A DNA stretch of 13,925 nt from an uncultured Allomuricauda sp. (GTDB lineage: Bacteria > Bacteroidota > Bacteroidia > Flavobacteriales > Flavobacteriaceae), in the NCBI GenBank assembly GCA_937911965.1, contig CALDPL010000247.1:1-13925 (forward strand). Reading direction: 5' to 3'. Below are positions 6,621 through 13,925 of the stretch, piece by piece. Every line of letters begins with the position of its first letter. Position 1 is the first letter of the stretch. A program made the translations under genes and the position numbers. The notes beneath the pieces are model-generated. The model saw only the letters and a program-made list of their open reading frames with translations. It was not told where the DNA came from and ran no database searches.

Positions 6621-8303
6621 TCAGTCCTTGAGTTCCAAAAGGGCGATATCAAATTCATTGTCCAGGTTCACCCTGCCGTTGGCCACGGTGACCTCGGTAC
6701 CCGAATAAGTGTCGTACAATGTGGTGCCATCCCCAAAAAATCCTTTGACCCACAGGGACTTTTTGCCCTTGGGCAGGTCCAGTCCCACCACCACCTTATC
6801 CCTATAATCACCGTCGACATAGGTTCTGGAGAACACATAGGGGGACTTGGCCAATATCTGGTGCTTCCCGGCCCCGACGGCAGGATGGTCCCTTCTGAAC
6901 CTCCCCAGTTTTTGCCAATGTTCGTGCAGGTGTTGGATTTCCGGGACACTGTCCAGGGCTTGCCAGTTCATGGGGGAACGCAGGTTGGCATCCCCTTGGG
7001 CCCCTTCCACCTTAAGGGGCCTTGAGGTTTCATCCCCATAATATACTTGGGAGGCCCCGGGGGTCAATAACAGGACATTGGCCGCGCGATATGCGTTTTT
7101 CCTTTCGGGGTCATAGGGATTGCCATCATCGTGGGAACTCAGGTAATTCAGCACGCTCTTGTCCTTGAGTTTGGTGTGCAGGAGGTTGCTGTATTTCTTG
7201 AAGATGGATTCATAGGCCATATCGGCCTCCCCCTTCAATTCAAAATTGATGAGGCTCTTGAACCCATGGTCAAAATAGTCCACTTTTTTATCGCCAAAAT
7301 CATAATTGCGTCCCCCTGATATTCCATATCCATAGACCTCCCCGACCAAATAGAAGGGATTGTCGTCCAGTACCCGGTCCTGGTGTTTTTTCTTCCACAT
7401 CGCAAAGGCGTGATCGGCCTCCACCCGGAGTTCGTCCCAAACATCTTCGTTCACGTGCTTTGCGGTATCCACACGGAACCCGTCCACGCCGTAATCATAG
7501 ATATAGTCGATCAGCCATTTGATGATATAGTAACGCGGTGCCCTCGGATATCCGGTGCGTTCAAAAAAGAGGTTGAGCTCGTCCAGTTCCTTGCTCAATC
7601 GGTCCTCTTCCTTCCATTTGGCCAGAAGGGCATCGGGGAGTTCGACCGCTTCAACGGACTCGGAGAGGATATCCGGCAGGTTCCTTACCAGTGTACATGC
7701 CGTTGTATTTTCATAGGAGGTGTAATCGCATGGCGGGCCGGTCCTTACCCAATCCTCCGGCCAGACCTCATCCAGTTCGGTCACGGGCCCCGTATGGTTC
7801 AGGACCACATCCAACAGCACCCGGATTCCCTTGCTATGGGCAGCTTCCACCAAATGGGCCAAATCCTCCTTGGTTCCGAAGTTTGGGTCGATGGCGGTCC
7901 AATCCTTGGTCCAATACCCATGGAACCCATAGGTGGCCCCGGTACCCTCATCCACGGATCCGTGGATCTGTTCCACCACCGGGTTCATCCATATGGCATT
8001 GATGCCCAGGTCCGTAAAATAGCCTTCCTCGATCTTCTTGGTGATCCCCTGGAGGTCGCCCCCCTCAAATCCCCGCAGTACGGCAGTGGAGTCTCTCCTT
8101 TCAAAATTCAGGTCGTTTTCGGGATTGGCATTGTAAAAACGGTCCGTCAACAAAAAATAGACATTGGCCCCTTCCCATTTGAAGGGAATCTTTCTCAGCT
8201 GGGGTGTGGGCTGGACTACCTGTGGATCCCCTGCTTGTTTTTGGACCTCTTTACACCCAAAAAAAAGAGGAATGGCGAACAGGACAACAAGTAGCTTTTT
8301 CAT
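6621..8303 (-). CDS. GH13 alpha-amylase family lipoprotein
   Basis: A 560-residue secreted glycoside hydrolase. The N-terminus MKKLLVVLFAIPLFFGC is a lipoprotein signal with lipobox Cys17, followed by a Q/P-rich linker. The (beta/alpha)8 barrel carries all four GH13 regions: DVVLNH (165-170), GFRVDTAKH (275-283) with nucleophile Asp279, VGEV with acid/base Glu322, and SSHDDG with His391 and Asp392. A C-terminal all-beta domain (about 480-560) is typical of domain C. It probably hydrolyses alpha-1,4 glucans such as starch, glycogen or maltodextrin at the cell envelope. The insertion between regions I and II (about 175-255) contains two cysteines (192 and 203). There are no susC/susD partners nearby. 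It converges on the SRPBCC gene (8 bp gap). Substrate specificity among amylase, neopullulanase and cyclomaltodextrinase activities is not decided by these motifs. Confidence 0.92.
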   Translation of the reverse strand: MKKLLVVLFAIPLFFGCKEVQKQAGDPQVVQPTPQLRKIPFKWEGANVYFLLTDRFYNANPENDLNFERRDSTAVLRGFEGGDLQGITKKIEEGYFTDLGINAIWMNPVVEQIHGSVDEGTGATYGFHGYWTKDWTAIDPNFGTKEDLAHLVEAAHSKGIRVLLDVVLNHTGPVTELDEVWPEDWVRTGPPCDYTSYENTTACTLVRNLPDILSESVEAVELPDALLAKWKEEDRLSKELDELNLFFERTGYPRAPRYYIIKWLIDYIYDYGVDGFRVDTAKHVNEDVWDELRVEADHAFAMWKKKHQDRVLDDNPFYLVGEVYGYGISGGRNYDFGDKKVDYFDHGFKSLINFELKGEADMAYESIFKKYSNLLHTKLKDKSVLNYLSSHDDGNPYDPERKNAYRAANVLLLTPGASQVYYGDETSRPLKVEGAQGDANLRSPMNWQALDSVPEIQHLHEHWQKLGRFRRDHPAVGAGKHQILAKSPYVFSRTYVDGDYRDKVVVGLDLPKGKKSLWVKGFFGDGTTLYDTYSGTEVTVANGRVNLDNEFDIALLELKD

Positions 8304-8401
8304 GCAGGATTATTTTGCATAAAGCTAAAAAATGAATGTGGGATACTAAAATTTTATTTGGGGATTCCCGTTCCCTTGACCGAAATCCAAAAAGGGGGAA
8401 T

Positions 8402-9181
8402 TTACCGATTTCTGTTCAGCACCCTATATTCCTCATAGCAACTGGAAATGGCATCCAAGATCTGGAGGTCGTTGGCCGTCTGGATAAAGGTTCTGGAATA
8501 GTTGCAATTGTTCAGGATGTCCTCGATGTCCACCTTTTCAAGCTGCAGCAGTTCGGTGAGCGTTTCCCGGTCAAATTTTGATGCCAGCAGGTCCCTGATT
8601 TCATTTTCCTCCTTTACCAGTTGCAGTTTTCGGAGCTGCTTTGGCTTTTTTCCAAAGAGATTGCGCAACAGATCGGCTGGATTGAGAATCGCCCCCAAGA
8701 CCTTGGTCACGGCGGACGGACTTTTGTTTCCGGCCTCGTAACTGGTGGGAAGCCCAGAAATACTGTACTGGGGGTTGGTGTTTATGGGAAGGTTTTTGAC
8801 GTCGATTTCCAAATAGCCCGTGAGTTGGTAGGGCCTTACAATGACCTCTTCCAGGGCATAGGCCAGTTCGGTGAGGGACACCTTGGTGTTCCCAAACCGA
8901 AACATATCGTTGGTGACCCTAACCTTTTGGGTCTTGAACCCCAAATAGGAAAAATAAAGGGTATCGTTCACCTGGGCGGGGATGGTAAATTCTCCTTTTT
9001 GGTTCGTGATGGTTCCCTTGACCTGGTTCAGGTTTATTACGTGGACGCTTTCCAAGGGAAGTTCCGTCTGTGCGTTTATCACTGTTGCGGTAAGCTCCCC
9101 GGCCTCAGATCCATTGTCGGGGTCCTGGGCTAGGCCGTAGAGGGAAACAAGGGTGAAAAGTGTAAATAATATTCTTCTCAT
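8402..9181 (-). CDS. Secreted carboxypeptidase-regulatory-like (CarboxypepD_reg) domain protein
   Basis: A 259-residue protein with a signal peptide (MRRILFTLFTLVSLYGLAQ, cleavage likely after LA-Q). Residues about 28-110 form a CarboxypepD_reg-like beta-sandwich: the pattern LTATVINAQTELPLESVHVI, then KGTITNQKGEFTIP and DTLYFSYLGFKTQ, is the same as in the N-terminal extension of SusC-type transporters. No plug or TonB barrel follows. Instead there is EEVIVRPYQLTGYLEIDVKN and a charged helical C-terminal half (about 165-259) with KKPKQLRKLQ and ETLTELLQLEKVDIEDIL. It is likely periplasmic or surface-associated. Such stand-alone proteins are common and mostly uncharacterised in Flavobacteriia. 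It lies between the helicase (124 bp upstream) and the amylase gene (98 bp downstream), both in the same direction. No function is assigned. Confidence 0.82.
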   Translation of the reverse strand: MRRILFTLFTLVSLYGLAQDPDNGSEAGELTATVINAQTELPLESVHVINLNQVKGTITNQKGEFTIPAQVNDTLYFSYLGFKTQKVRVTNDMFRFGNTKVSLTELAYALEEVIVRPYQLTGYLEIDVKNLPINTNPQYSISGLPTSYEAGNKSPSAVTKVLGAILNPADLLRNLFGKKPKQLRKLQLVKEENEIRDLLASKFDRETLTELLQLEKVDIEDILNNCNYSRTFIQTANDLQILDAISSCYEEYRVLNRNR

Positions 9182-9305
9182 GTAGGCTTTGTGCGATAAA
9201 AATACGAAACAAAGGAAAATCTTCCGAACCCCCTACCTTTTAATATAGAATTAACGGGGATTGCACCTGTTATGGGCAAAACCCGATGGTCGAAGGCCCT
9301 TGGTC

Positions 9306-11069
9306 TCAATAAAAACCGGCCCTTCGTTTTCCTCCTTTATTTCCGAATCCCCCTTTTTTGCCTCCTTTGAAGGATTTGTGGTCGCCTCCTTTGCGATGGC
9401 CCCTTTTTTTGCCATCCCTTTTTCGACCTCCCTTGCCTGAGGGGGTTTCGGGGTTTTTCGAAACTTCGACATTGATGAATCGACCGTCCACCTTGAAATC
9501 GGTAAAGGTCTGAAGGATCAGCTCGGTGAGCTGGGAATCCGTATTGAAAAAGGAAAAACTGTCCTTGGTGTCCACATTGTATATGTCCTCCTTTTCCAAG
9601 TTCAGGGTATCCCGGAGAAAATCCTTGAGGTTCATCCAGTCATAGCCGTCCCGTTCCCCGATATTGATGAAGTAGCGCACGCTTCCATTTTTGGAAGGGG
9701 CGGCACCTCCCTTTTTGCCCGCTGTATCGCCGGCACTGTCCCTTTCCGAGGTGTTGAGGTCCCTGGACCTGCTGTAATAGTTGAAGAACTGGGTGAACTC
9801 CACGGAAACCATTTTCTTGATGAGCTCTTCCCGATCGATTCCGTCCAATACCTTGTTGATGGCGGGTAGGTAGGGGTCAATGTCCTTGTTGACCTCGGTT
9901 TCCTTGATCTTGTTGGCCAAATGGTAGAGCTGGATCTCGCAGATCTCCATGCCGGAAGGAATCTTCTTGGCTTCAAAGGCCTGCTTGACAATGTTTTCGA
10001 TGGTTTTGATCTTCCTGAGTTCCGAACGGGTGACGATCACCATGGAGATTCCGGATTTTCCGGCCCTCCCGGTACGTCCACTGCGGTGGGTATAGGTCTC
10101 GATCTCATCGGGCAATTGGTAGTTGATCACGTGGGTGATGTCGTCCACGTCAATGCCCCGGGCCGCCACATCGGTGGCCACCAACATCTGTACCTGTTTT
10201 TTCCTGAAGGAGTTCATCACCATGTCCCTCTGGTTCTGGCTCAGGTCCCCGTGCAGGGCCCCGGCGTTGTACCCGTCCTCGATCAGCTTTTCGGCAACCC
10301 TTTGGGTATCCCGTTTGGTCCTGCAGAACACCACGGAGAATATTCCGGGGTTGGCATCCGCCAAACGTTTGAGCGCATCGTATCGGTCCCGGCCTCCCAC
10401 GACATAGTATTCGTGATGGACCGTGGCCGCCCCGGCGTTCTTGGTCCCCACGGTGATCTCCACGGGATTGTGCATGAATTTTTTGGAAATGGTGGCCACT
10501 TCCTTGGGCATGGTGGCCGAGAACAGCCAGGTCAGCTTTTCCTTTGGGGTATTGGACAAAATTTCCTTGATGTCCTCATAGAATCCCATGTTCAACATTT
10601 CATCGGCCTCGTCCAAGACACAGAAATCGATTTGGGAGATATCGACCATGCCACGGCCGATCATATCCTTCATCCTCCCGGGGGTCGCCACTATGATCTG
10701 AGCGCCCCTTTTGACCTGTCTGGCCTGCTCGGTAATGCTTGCGCCCCCGTATATGGCCACGGTATTGATCCCCTTTACATATTTGGAGTAATGCTTGAGT
10801 TCGTTGGTGATCTGCAGGCAGAGTTCCCGGGTGGGGGAAAGGATCAGGCCCTGCGTGGTCCTGCTGTCCGCATCGATCTTTTGGATCATTGGAAATCCAA
10901 AGGCAGCGGTCTTTCCGGTTCCGGTCTGGGCCAGGGCCACCAGATCGGTGTCCTGCTCCAAGAGGATCGGAATTGCTTTTTCCTGTACTTCTGAGGGGGT
11001 TTCAAATCCGAGATCGGAAATGGCATCCAATAGGGGTTTGTCCAACCCCAGGGCTTCAAATTTTGTCAT
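9306..11069 (-). CDS. DEAD-box RNA helicase with DbpA/CsdA-type RNA-binding domain
   Basis: A 587-residue ATP-dependent RNA helicase. All motifs are intact: Q motif region FEALGLDKPLLDAI...TPSEVQ (4-29), motif I AQTGTGKT (47-54), PTRELCLQ (79-86), TPGR (129-132), DEAD (153-156), SAT (184-186), ATDVAARGID (298-307) and HRSGRTGRAG (328-337). Residues about 464-537 fit the DbpA RNA-binding RRM (VRYFINIGERDGYDWMNLKD...FKVDGRFINVEVSK). The tail from 545 is rich in Gly, Lys and Arg (KGGRKRDGKKRGHRKGG) and should bind RNA non-specifically. This architecture is that of DeaD/CsdA-like proteins, which act in ribosome assembly, RNA decay and cold adaptation. A Bacteroidota promoter and a leader of about 100 nt with a hairpin next to the start codon suggest post-transcriptional control. 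It is the first gene of the minus-strand series that continues into the regulatory-domain protein and the amylase. Confidence 0.95.
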   Translation of the reverse strand: MTKFEALGLDKPLLDAISDLGFETPSEVQEKAIPILLEQDTDLVALAQTGTGKTAAFGFPMIQKIDADSRTTQGLILSPTRELCLQITNELKHYSKYVKGINTVAIYGGASITEQARQVKRGAQIIVATPGRMKDMIGRGMVDISQIDFCVLDEADEMLNMGFYEDIKEILSNTPKEKLTWLFSATMPKEVATISKKFMHNPVEITVGTKNAGAATVHHEYYVVGGRDRYDALKRLADANPGIFSVVFCRTKRDTQRVAEKLIEDGYNAGALHGDLSQNQRDMVMNSFRKKQVQMLVATDVAARGIDVDDITHVINYQLPDEIETYTHRSGRTGRAGKSGISMVIVTRSELRKIKTIENIVKQAFEAKKIPSGMEICEIQLYHLANKIKETEVNKDIDPYLPAINKVLDGIDREELIKKMVSVEFTQFFNYYSRSRDLNTSERDSAGDTAGKKGGAAPSKNGSVRYFINIGERDGYDWMNLKDFLRDTLNLEKEDIYNVDTKDSFSFFNTDSQLTELILQTFTDFKVDGRFINVEVSKNPETPSGKGGRKRDGKKRGHRKGGDHKSFKGGKKGGFGNKGGKRRAGFY

Positions 11070-11082
11070 TTGGTGTATAGCT

Positions 11083-11119
11083 TAAATCGCAAATATGTTG
11101 TGTTGCACAGAGCGATTTA
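11083..11119 (-). promoter_or_regulatory. Hairpin in the helicase leader, close to the start codon
   Basis: TAAATCGC (11083-11090) and GCGATTTA (11112-11119) form a perfect 8-bp inverted repeat around a 21-nt loop. The loop itself holds a short TGTG-TTG-CACA stem. In the mRNA the base of the stem ends 13 nt before the helicase ATG. Such a structure could modulate ribosome access; helicases of this class are often cold-induced or autoregulated. The inverted repeat is directly visible; the regulatory role is an inference. Confidence 0.5.
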
Positions 11120-11178
11120 TTTTTCCCAAATTGGCCCTTCGCAACGCTTTGCCCATACCGGCGGCGTTAATAAGGCGG

Positions 11179-11212
11179 CAAAGGTACGTTAAATTTGTAA
11201 GCTAGTGCCAAA
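11179..11212 (-). promoter_or_regulatory. Bacteroidota-type promoter for the DEAD-box helicase
   Basis: On the minus strand TTTG (11212-11209) is followed after 22 nt by TACCTTTG (11186-11179). This matches the Bacteroidota primary sigma consensus TTTG or TTG, about 17-23 nt, TAnnTTTG. Transcription would start near 11172, giving a leader of about 100 nt before the helicase ATG at 11069. The -33 element abuts the rdgB stop codon. It is a marker that the DNA just after rdgB is flavobacterial. Confidence 0.6.
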
Positions 11213-11815
11213 TCAGCTCCATTTTTTCAAAAAATCCATTAATTTGCCCACGGCAAGACCGCGGTGGCCAATTTCATTTTTGACGGATGCGGGCAGTTCC
11301 CCGAAGGTTCTGTCATGGCCCTCCGGCATGAAGACGGGGTCATAGCCAAAACCACCGGCACCGCTGCGCCTGTCGATAATGCGGCCGTCCCAGACACCCG
11401 CAGCGACGAGCGGCTGCGGGTCGTCCGGGGACTCTACGTATACGGCAACGCACCGGAAGTTCGCGCTTCGCTCCTTCAAAGGCAGGTTGCGGAGAGCCTC
11501 GAGCAGCTTGTCGATGTTTTCCTCGTCCGTCGCGGTCTCGCCAGCGAAACGCGAGGAGCGCACCCCGGGACCACCGCCCAGCGCGGCCACCTCCAGTCCC
11601 GAATCATCCCCGATGGCGGGGAGGCCGGCGATTGCCGAGGCATGACGAGCCTTCAGGAGTGCATTTTCCGTAAACGTCTCGCCGGTTTCAGCCGCCGGCG
11701 TGACCGAGTAGTCCGACTGCGGGCGAACGTCGAGTTCAAGCGGCGCCATCAAGCGACGGATTTCCGCAAGCTTTCCCCGGTTCCCGCTCGCGATCACGAC
11801 CGTTCGTTCTTTCAT
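11213..11815 (-). CDS. rdgB: XTP/dITP pyrophosphatase RdgB (Ham1 family), C-terminus probably chimeric
   Basis: A 200-residue Ham1/RdgB enzyme. It hydrolyses dITP, ITP and XTP to monophosphates, keeping deaminated purines out of DNA and RNA. Motifs: IASGNRGKLAEI (8-19), GETFTENALLKA (45-56), GDDSGLEV (69-76), GAGGFGYDPVF (152-162) and the base-recognition end SVKNEIGHRG (177-186). The usual Ser of the SHR motif is Gly here. Residues 1 to about 180 have GC-rich proteobacterial codons. The last 15 or so codons (KLMDFLKKWS) are AT-rich, and a flavobacterial promoter begins right after the stop, so the 3' end probably comes from a flavobacterial rdgB joined at the conserved motif. It lies 61 bp downstream of rph on the same strand, the usual rph-rdgB pairing in proteobacteria. 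Confidence 0.93.
   Translation of the reverse strand: MKERTVVIASGNRGKLAEIRRLMAPLELDVRPQSDYSVTPAAETGETFTENALLKARHASAIAGLPAIGDDSGLEVAALGGGPGVRSSRFAGETATDEENIDKLLEALRNLPLKERSANFRCVAVYVESPDDPQPLVAAGVWDGRIIDRRSGAGGFGYDPVFMPEGHDRTFGELPASVKNEIGHRGLAVGKLMDFLKKWS
11225..11275. other. Apparent chimeric junction inside the 3' end of rdgB
   Basis: To the left, 11213-11247 is AT-rich (tcaaaaaatccattaattt) and continuous with flavobacterial promoter DNA. To the right, from about 11275, the sequence is uniformly GC-rich and continuous with the proteobacterial rph-rdgB pair. The switch coincides with codons for the conserved KNEIGHRG motif, where two rdgB homologues could share a short identical stretch. 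Confidence 0.55.
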
Positions 11816-11876
11816 GTGACTGTTGGGGCCATCATCGTGGCTATCTCGAATGGTCGGCGCTGCAGCGGGGCGCGAT

Positions 11877-12596
11877 TCAGCCGCCCTCTTGCGCGGCGAC
11901 CTGTGCGGCCAGTATCCGGGCTACGCCTGATTGGGCAAGTTCCAGCATCTGCCCGAGTTCCTCGATGCTGAAGGCATGGCCTTCCGCCGTGCCTTGCACC
12001 TCTATCAGCCGGCCCGCTTCGTTCATGACGACGTTCATGTCGGTCTCCGCTTCCGCGTCCTCGGCGTAGTCGAGGTCGAGAACCGGCCTCCCGCGATAGA
12101 TGCCGACCGAAACGGCAGCGATTTGCCCGTGCACGGGGTTCGTTTTGAGCTTCCTGGTCTTGAGGAGCGAGTCCACTGCCAGCCGCAACGCAACGTAGGC
12201 TCCGCTTACCGCTGCGGTACGTGTACCTCCGTCCGCCTGCAGCACATCGCAATCCAGGGTTATAGTGCGCTCGCCAAGCGCTTCCAGGTCGATTGCGGCC
12301 CGGAGCGAACGCCCGATCAGGCGCTGGATTTCCATGGTGCGCCCGCCCTGCCGCCCACGCGCCGCTTCCCGTCCGGAACGAAGATGCGTCGCCCGCGGCA
12401 GCATGCCGTATTCGCCGGTAACCCAGCCACGCCCGGCGCCCCTCATCCACGGTGGAACGCGGGCCTCGACCGACGCGGTGCAGAGAACCCTGGTGTCGCC
12501 GAACTCTGCCAGGACGCTGCCCTCGGCGTACTTGGTGAAGTTCGGGCTGAAGAGCACCGGTCTCATCTGGTCGTGCGCGCGGCCGCTTGGTCGCAT
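11877..12596 (-). CDS. rph: Ribonuclease PH
   Basis: A 239-residue phosphorolytic 3'-5' exoribonuclease that trims tRNA 3' ends using inorganic phosphate; it acts as a ring-shaped hexamer. The start [14 protein letters not shown] is the family's canonical opening. Also present are [20 protein letters not shown] (22-41), [16 protein letters not shown] (55-70), [17 protein letters not shown] (83-99) with phosphate-site Arg86, [13 protein letters not shown] (115-127) with Arg126, [18 protein letters not shown] (174-191) and IEVQGTAEG (198-206). The length is normal. GAGGAG at 12604-12609 lies 7 nt before the ATG, a strong ribosome binding site. The sequence looks gamma- or betaproteobacterial ([19 protein letters not shown]). 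It is followed by rdgB after 61 bp, probably one transcript. Confidence 0.96.
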   Translation of the reverse strand: MRPSGRAHDQMRPVLFSPNFTKYAEGSVLAEFGDTRVLCTASVEARVPPWMRGAGRGWVTGEYGMLPRATHLRSGREAARGRQGGRTMEIQRLIGRSLRAAIDLEALGERTITLDCDVLQADGGTRTAAVSGAYVALRLAVDSLLKTRKLKTNPVHGQIAAVSVGIYRGRPVLDLDYAEDAEAETDMNVVMNEAGRLIEVQGTAEGHAFSIEELGQMLELAQSGVARILAAQVAAQEGG

Positions 12597-12654
12597 GGGC
12601 GTACTCCTCGTTGGATTGTCCCGAATGATAAAGCAACTGTTGGGACCCGCGATG

Positions 12655-12669
12655 CGGCCAAGTTGGCCG
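12655..12669. repeat. 15-bp odd palindrome upstream of rph
   Basis: CGGCCAA-G-TTGGCCG is a perfect 7-bp inverted repeat around one base, 59 bp before the rph start. It has the size and symmetry of a repressor operator, but in GC-rich DNA it may be chance. The 169-bp gap between rph and the preceding stop contains no gene. Confidence 0.3.
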
Positions 12670-12695
12670 AGGCCACCTTTCTCGTTCCCGCGTGA

Positions 12696-12748
12696 CGGCT
12701 CCCCTGCACTTCCCGGCCGGAAGCGCCAGCCAGGTTGACGGGGAGCCG
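12696..12748 (-). terminator. Nested inverted repeat, possible terminator or REP-like element
   Basis: CGGCTCCCC (12696-12704) and GGGGAGCCG (12740-12748) form a perfect 9-bp stem. Inside it, CTTCC-CGGCC-GGAAG forms a second small hairpin. On the minus strand it begins 17 nt after the TAG at 12768-12766, the position of a terminator. There is no T-run, so if it terminates it is of the tail-less GC-rich kind. A REP-like palindromic repeat is the alternative. Confidence 0.45.
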
Positions 12749-12765
12749 CAGCGTCGCCGTCTCGT

Positions 12766-13923
<1,158 letters not shown>

Positions 13924-13925
13924 TA

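Noticed and set aside
7383..8294. 303-codon plus-strand frame across the amylase gene
   Set aside because: It lies opposite a full GH13 gene with all catalytic motifs and has no recognisable domain of its own.
9280..9330. CGAAGG...CCTTCG inverted repeat after the helicase as a terminator
   Set aside because: Only 6 bp of stem with a 20-nt loop, partly inside the coding end, and no T-run follows.
9921..10994. 357-codon plus-strand frame across the helicase gene
   Set aside because: It is a mirror of the helicase coding sequence, rich in His, Gly and Pro, with no family motif.
11195..11212. Possible sigma-54 promoter (TGGCACTAGCTTAC on the minus strand)
   Set aside because: The GG and GC elements are one base off in spacing and the second element is imperfect; the TTTG/TACCTTTG promoter explains the region better.

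Overview
The window does not read as one genome. It looks like a patchwork of pieces from at least four bacteria, and I see no new defence or biosynthetic system in it. The middle, from about 2150 to 11240, is a coherent stretch of a Flavobacteriaceae-type genome: Bacteroidota families, a TAnnTTTG promoter, moderate GC and compact gene spacing. The flanks are GC-rich and differ from each other. Positions 1 to about 1035 carry a MalT-like regulator diverging from the first codons of a YpfJ-type metallopeptidase; the source is unclear, with Deinococcus-like or proteobacterial both possible. About 1035 to 2130 is the front half of an S46 dipeptidyl-peptidase of Xanthomonadaceae type. About 11260 to 12855 is a gamma/betaproteobacterial rph-rdgB pair. 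About 12855 to 13925 is most of an alphaproteobacterial CcrM methyltransferase.

Layout. A partial MalT-like ATPase (minus, 852 to 1) faces away from a 17-codon remnant (plus, 992). An open reading frame from 1038 to 2549 joins S46 peptidase residues in frame to a flavobacterial DUF4252 domain and ends at a good intrinsic terminator. The flavobacterial block then has a minus-strand operon (class III-like sirtuin, unknown helical protein, purB), a plus-strand pair (TrmH-like rRNA/tRNA 2'-O-methyltransferase, SRPBCC protein), and a minus-strand series (GH13 amylase lipoprotein, carboxypeptidase-regulatory-like secreted protein, DEAD-box RNA helicase with a DbpA-type RNA-binding domain). The helicase has a recognisable Bacteroidota promoter and a leader of about 100 nt. 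On the right, rdgB and rph form a minus-strand pair, followed by ccrM, also minus strand.

The joins fall inside genes. S46 is cut before its catalytic serine. The last codons of rdgB turn AT-rich and flavobacterial in style. CcrM loses the conserved DNA-recognition end of its C-terminal domain and gains an unrelated tail of about 30 residues. The simplest explanation is a chimeric assembly or an artificially joined record. This should be excluded before anything biological is drawn from the fusions.

Within the intact central block the genes are mostly housekeeping: purine synthesis (PurB), protein deacylation (sirtuin), RNA modification and remodelling (TrmH, DEAD-box helicase) and glucan use (GH13). 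The points most worth checking there are a sirtuin with no cysteine at all, its start-stop overlap with an unknown gene upstream of purB, and a hairpin directly before the helicase start.
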